A stretch of 64,000 nucleotides of DNA from Perca fluviatilis (taxonomy: Eukaryota > Chordata > Actinopteri > Perciformes > Percidae), in NCBI RefSeq assembly GCF_010015445.1, contig NC_053134.1, positions 12,185,580-12,249,579 of the forward strand, written 5' to 3'. The notes under the pieces are model-generated. The model saw only the letters and a list, made by a program, of their open reading frames with translations. It was not told the DNA's origin and ran no database searches. Numbering within the stretch: the stretch's first letter is position 1; every line of letters begins with the position of its first letter. The position numbers and the translations under genes are program-made. Below are positions 58,496 through 64,000 of this stretch, one piece after another.

Positions 58496-60829
58496 ATCCA
58501 TTGGGGTGCAGCCACACAATGTGTCATTCAAGATTTGGGAAGTTGATTTACAGAAATCATTACCCTGACATGACACTAAATGTGCAATCTAAGGGTGTCA
58601 AATGGAAGTCAGATTTCATGGACTTCATTATCAGTGCCGCAGTAGAAATTCAGATTAAGATTAAAGAAGATTAAATAGATTATATACAGTATATGGTAAA
58701 GTTATACACAAACATGAAGAAGGCTTAAAATACTGTTGGATTCTAAGTATAGTGTTGCTACTATTGCTGTTTCATATTTATACTGTTTGTGACCTTAAGA
58801 GCATCTCATATGTACAGAGAACCACATATGGCCTTAAGCACTCATGCATGTTTGAAGAGCGGAAAGCTAATAGTCACACTACAGCACACATGTTTATCAG
58901 GTGCAGTCTGTAATCTGAGGACTGCTATAAACTTTGGTTAGTCAAGATTATTTCTGTTTTATCAATAAAAAATTGATCACAAAAAAAGGATTATTTCTGT
59001 TTTGATTGCAGTTATATAGAAAAGTAGAACTGTGGGAGTTGGGAGTGAATCAGACATTTCTCTGCCTGTGTTAGATATTAATACTTAAGCTGCCAACTCA
59101 ACCAAGTACGCTGCATTTTCGTCAAGATTTCAACCCATTCATTAGAATCAACAGAAGCTGTATTTAAGTGTCCCTTTTTAATATATGCAGACAGTTCCGG
59201 TGCCTGCGTGGCTGATATAAATCGTATGAACTGATCAGCAATCTGTTGTCAGGTTTGGTCAAAAAATGTAGCGAGTTTATGAAACCTGAAGCACATTGAG
59301 GCCTATGGTTTCATGCTAATACTGGGATAAGTATATATCTCCCAGGTACACACATACAGTAAAAACATGCACAGAGGAAAGTATTTGTACACACATTTGC
59401 AAAATTGTCATACACAAGATAACCCATTTCATCATACGTTTGCTTTTTATGTTGGTGAACAAAACATTAAGACTGTGAATCTTTCAGTTTACCAGTTACA
59501 AGCCTAAGATGTCACAGTCCTCCACAGCTTTCTCTGCTAAACATCACAGGCTTTTTGTGAATGACTGTCCTATTGTTACAGTTTGCTTTTTATCTACCGA
59601 GCCGTGAATGCATCCGCTTGTTCCCTCTGTCTCTTTCTTATTTTCCCTGATAGTCACACTCACTCTGTACCAGCACCTACTTCTCTCCGACTGACTCACG
59701 AGTCATATGCTCACATGGTATTGTGCTGCCAGTGCAAGATCGATTTTCTGGCAGATGTGTGCCTACACACACACAGCCAAAAGCTTTGCTATGTAATCAA
59801 ACAAAGTAGGTTGGAAATCCTTTTTACTTTCACACCTAAAGGTTCATCAGCTCATGGCCAACTCACTGATGACATTACCTCCAGTTTTGTGTACCTGCAG
59901 AAATCAATCGACGCTTAGAAGTGTGGGAGCTCTAATTAAATAAATAGAGCGCATCATTGCCAGAGTTGGGGAAGGGGACGTGGATGATGAGGAGAATGGG
60001 GAAGAGTGCAGAGGGCAGTACAATCTGTCTTTTCGGGATCCCACCCTCGATGCAGCCCTGAGTCACCCTCTGAAACACCCTCTGATACACATACACACTC
60101 TCTTTCTCGCAGTCCATCAGGTGTGTGACTAAGCATGCTATTGTCAGTGTGATTGAGGATGAGCCTCACAAGATTACTAGACCCCCCCACCCACCATCCC
60201 TCCTACACACACACAGAGCCATCCCTGTTTCCCATCTGTCCCTCTCTACTCATCAGACAGCAGTGTCGCCTGTCAAAAGTGCTGGTCATTGATTGCTACT
60301 GTAAGGTGGGATGGGCCCTGCAGTATTGAATTTCAAATGACTGCAGTGAACTGTGGGGCTGGTGTGGGTAGTGGCAGCTGTTTGGGTACAGTGCTCCCTT
60401 TGTAGGGGCCAGCTGACTCAAAGATCTCATCGTGAACAGTTAATACTTAGCTGTTGGATCCCAGGCTGATTCATCCCACCCAATTCAAATTATGAACAGT
60501 ATAGCTAAATTTAAGCCTGCCTTTAAAGATTTTGGACTGCACTTCCAAGTATGGGGACCCAGAATAGACATATTGAAAAATGAATAGTCCAAAATGAAGC
60601 AGCAGACTTAACTTTATTCTTACTTTTAATCCCTAGTATGGGTAAAGCTCCCTAAATACTGGACACTTACAATTTTCATGATGCTGTAAATGACCACTTC
60701 TTACAAACCATGCAGACTTTCTGTTATACATTTTAATCTGAAGACATTTTTGAGCATCTCTTTAATTCAATTCATTTTTTCCTCATGGACTGAGTATCAG
60801 AAGCTTTTGCAATATGTAGCTAAACAATG
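58496..60829. other. Anonymous sequence
   Basis: No gene or named repeat is recognised. The frames 58480-58674 and 59583-59918 lack motifs. Confidence 0.5.
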
Positions 60830-61185
60830 AGATTTAAATCTGCAATAACTGATATTTTTTTAGCCACTTGGCATAAACAAGTTGTGAACACAACACTGAC
60901 ATATTGTCCCCTTTTAAGATATGGCAGACTTGTTAGCAAACAGTTCCAGCAGTTACATAGCAACATTAGCTTTCATTTGAAGTCGTGTTTCTGGCCATCT
61001 GGAGAAAGTATCCACTGTCTTTTAGCTCTGTTTTTGTCTCTATCAACTCCTGAGGGAAATATCTGGCTCTTCAAATACTCTATATTCACCAGTTAGTCGC
61101 TAACTGTGTCTGTCTGCTGTTTGGTGCTGAGCAGGCAGTGTACAGTCGGTTTTTGGGGCTTTTTCGCTGAAAACAGCTGCCTGTA
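60830..61185 (+). repeat. Mid-size fish repeat, 'GTTTGGTGCTGAGCAGGCAGTG' family
   Basis: 'tgtttctggccatctggaga', 'caactcctgagggaaatatc' + 'tggctc', 'gtcgctaactgtgtctgtct' + 'gctgtttggtgctgagcagg' and 'cagtcggtttttggggcttt' + 'ttcgctgaaaacagctgcct' match a teleost repeat I recognise. The ends are not defined; the frame 60827-61096 derives from it. Confidence 0.65.
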
Positions 61186-62962
61186 GGTTTTTCAATACAA
61201 GCGACTTCTTTCACATTGTAATTTGATACATTATTATGAAAATATGGATTTTAGACAATTTTAAAGTGATATTGCCTGTGGCATTACCACTTAATTTTGG
61301 GTTCAATATTAGTTCAATTAGAAGAACATAAAACCAGTGTCCGGGTGAGCATCATGTCCCGTGTGTTCTGACAAAGGTTTGTTGGCTGACAACAGGAAAA
61401 AGAGAAGGAGGAAAAGGAGGCTAAGGCCGAAGAAAGTCTCCATGACCTACCGCATCCTCAGGTTACTCACCAGACTCATCCATTATTGCTGGCCCTCATC
61501 CATTATGGATGAGCAGGTACAATGCCACATAGCTCCGGAACCGACGCTCCCAATGCTCTCCTCTTCCACCACTAACGCCACTGCCATCACCGCCACTGCC
61601 CTGCTGGAAACATCCACCACCCTGGAGTGTCTTTATCATCTCTCTGGGCTGTGACCTACATAAACAAGGAGCAGGAACAGCATCTCGGGGAGATGAAGGA
61701 AAGATGGGATGGTGAGACAGAAAACAAGAGGAAGGAAGTGGAGGATTGAAATGACGCAGAGCAGTGATTGAACTGGAGGGTTATAAGAGGAGGGAAAGTA
61801 TGTGATGATTTAAAACTCCTAAAACAAGCCCCCACATGTATTGTATTCTGCTTGGTGTTCTATCAGTTGATCGTTTCCATTTCACATCAGCACATCACAG
61901 TTTATACCTTGATCAAACAGTCTATTCATAATGATAGCAATTAGGAGCTACTAAAACTGGCCCTTTGCCTGCTTGCAGCATATCCAACATGAAGTTACAG
62001 ATAATAACACTAATGATGACTTGCAGCCTCCAACCAGAGTCTCCTTCTCTGTCCTTTTTTCCCTTTTATAGCAAGGAGTTCCTCGATGCTACTGCTCTGG
62101 GGAATGTATTCAGTCATTGCTCCCCTGCATTTGACAGTCAAGAGGCACTTGTTTGACATTGGGAAGTAAACTAGAAATAACCCATGTTTTGTTCCAGCCT
62201 GGAGCACATCAACGGTCTTGGCTAATGTTAGCTTGCCAGACCTTGAAAACAGCTGGACGTGCTATTATTAAAGGAGAGCTAAAAAACACCTTCAGCAGAA
62301 TATTTCTCACATATAATCTGAAAGTATTATATTTTAGTGGTACCATCACAGATAAATAAATGTGTTAAGTATAGTTGAGGCACTAAACTTGCCAGTGAGT
62401 CTCACAGACACACAACAAGTTGTGAAAGTATTCTTTTAAGATCTTGATTTTAGCCAAGCTATGATATGGTTTTTAGTTTGTGGAGGAATATATGAAGCCA
62501 GACTGACACAAAATTGTGTCATAACTTCCTACTCACAGGTTTTATTTCTACAACGGCAGTCAGTGCTCATTAATAGCCATGTGTCCTGCCAAGGTGTCCT
62601 TGAGAGAGATCCTGTAAGTCACTGAGGACAAGCTTGTCAGATAGATGCCTGAAATATTCATGTAATATATCCCATCCAGTTCTGGCTCCCTGTGACAACT
62701 CTGCCCACTCTCTCCTCTTTATTTCAGGGCGAGGGTAGCTCCAACGTTAGCTCAGAGTTGCCATTACTTATTTGGACTACGTTCTCATGGAGAGACTGAC
62801 TGTTCTGGGTGTTTCTGTAACTGGGCTATTGAAGCTGAAAGTAGGGTAGCCCTTAACTAGGCTATGAGCAGAATACTTCAACTAAGCTTCGTGCCGTCAA
62901 GTCCATTTCCCCAAAAGTGAATCTAATTGTCGACTTGTCTAACTTGATGACATGTCGACACT
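61186..62962. other. Anonymous sequence
   Basis: The frame 61361-61654 begins with a Lys/Arg cluster (RKKRRRKRRLRPKK) and turns into a Thr/Ala-rich stretch. I find no family match and no splice partner. Nothing else is recognised. Confidence 0.45.
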
Positions 62963-63290
62963 TAAAGGAACTGTTCAACATTTTGGGAAAAATGCTTGTT
63001 AAGCTAGATGAGGATATTGATACCACTCTCCTTTCTGTAAAGTAAATATGCAGCAGGTGTGGCATTGTACCATGAAGACTGGACATGGCTAGCCTGGCCC
63101 TGTCCAAAAGTGACAAAATCTGCCTACCAGCATCTTTAAAGCTCACTAATTAACACCTTATATCTTGTTTGTTTAATATGCACAAAAATCAAAGTGGAAA
63201 AAGTGAACAATTCAGTTTGATGGGGGGTTATGTGCTGGATTATGTGTTGGCTGGGACCAGTATCTTCCTGGAGTGTGTTAAAGAAATAGT
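62963..63290 (+). mobile_element. Copy of the 'TTAGCTTAGCATAAAGACTGG' MITE, left end kept
   Basis: It begins 'aaaggaactgttcaacattt' + 'tgggaaa' (62964 on), the same terminus as 10023-10330. It then has 'gatattgataccactctcct', 'ctcactaattaacaccttat' + 'atcttgtttg' and 'ggggggttatgtgctggatt'. The right inverted end is missing or replaced. The frame 62862-63146 derives from it. Confidence 0.78.
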
Positions 63291-63311
63291 CCTTTGGTTT
63301 TTGTACGGATT

Positions 63312-64000
63312 AAAGTGACTATATGTAACTTTTTTATGTTTCTGAAGCTCTGTCATTTTTCATACAATGATCTTAAATGACCTGTAACCGCAAACAAGAC
63401 TAACAGTGAAAAGAACGCTATTTTTATATAGTTTTTAGTAAAGCCTCTGCCCGGTCCGATTTTTCCAGCGAAGTCACAGAATGATTTACGGCAGGTAGAC
63501 AGCGCTACAGTAACACATTCTGACGGGTCACAGATCAGGTATGTAATATGTCTATTTCATTCATAAAATAACTTTAGATTGCACGATGTGGTTGTACGTC
63601 AGTAGCCTACATTAAATTGCGTCCCCCCCCTTCCATTTAGCGTGGATGTTATATTCCTTTTAGTCTGTGTTTGCCCTACTATTTTCTTTTCCCTTGTCCC
63701 CCTGTAACGTTACTTGTGTAAAGCGTCCGTGGGTTTCATGAAATGTGATATTTGAATCTAAGTTATTATTACGTTGGTTGCTACAACAAACTCTTAATGC
63801 TCTGGCTGGTGGCAAAGTGACAGTGATAACGTTACCCTGTTTAGCTCACAAGAAATCCAAAGTAGGCTAAGTTACCGTATGCAACACCTGAAATGCAACA
63901 TGGATCTGTAACTTGTTCTTTTATTGTGAATTAATGATTTTCTGGTTGAGCAAAAAATTCATCGCGACTATATGATCTCCCAGTAACGCTAACTCATGGG
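63312..64000 (+). repeat. Possible left end of a DNA element running off the window
   Basis: 'taaagtgactatatgtaact' + 'tttttatgtttctgaagc' at 63312 looks like the terminus of a fish repeat. The following sequence has no gene I can name, and any right end lies beyond 64000. Confidence 0.35.

Overview
The window looks like intergenic or deep-intronic DNA of a ray-finned fish, most likely a percomorph (perch-like) teleost. Three things point there: very long (CA/TG)n microsatellites every few kilobases, interspersed-repeat families I recognise from percomorph genomes, and no convincing host protein-coding exon. No sequence search was possible, so family names come from memory of conserved sequence. 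Target-site duplications (TSDs), terminal inverted repeats (TIRs) and reading frames were read directly from the window.

Layout. 1-3.2 kb holds AT-rich sequence, an old repeat related to the 'AAGTAAAAGTAC' family and a TTAA-flanked element with a decayed protein exon (2396-3189). A second TTAA-flanked MITE follows at 3260-3798. 4-15 kb is mostly anonymous sequence with long TG/CA tracts, a minus-strand tRNA-derived SINE (9600-9943), a MITE with 28-bp perfect inverted ends (10023-10330) and a hAT element (11120-11896) carrying a CA microsatellite. 15-28.7 kb is mainly anonymous, with one MITE (21502-22261) and one decayed SINE. 28.7-33.3 kb is dense: two abutting repeats, a longer sibling of the 2396 element (30067-31146), a SINE with a perfect 15-bp TSD (31229-31418), a LINE L2 3' end and a mid-size repeat. 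34.5-35.1 kb is a MITE lodged in a (CATA)n microsatellite. 40.1-42.7 kb is a nested stack in which one repeat is split by a LINE and by a hAT. 45.3-46.6 kb has an L1-clade LINE tail followed by two older repeats. 47.5-50.0 kb has further DNA transposons, ending in a hAT with a perfect 8-bp TSD and a BED zinc-finger exon. 56.3-57.5 kb is a hAT that still keeps two spliceable transposase exons. The rest is anonymous apart from repeat fragments and a possible solo LTR near 58.1-58.5 kb.

How the parts work together. This is transposon archaeology rather than a pathway. The DNA elements here look non-autonomous: several keep a 5' transposase-like exon but lack the catalytic part. The LINEs are 5'-truncated. 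The SINE at 9600 shares its 3' end with the LINE at 40226, as expected if that LINE family mobilised it. I found no CRISPR array, operon, rRNA, standalone tRNA gene or novel multi-gene system. The items most worth checking are the shared frameshift in two sibling elements, a pair of inverted 130-bp similar segments 10 kb apart (43957 and 54125), the nested insertions, and two weak exon candidates (20365-20670 minus, 36195-36302 plus).
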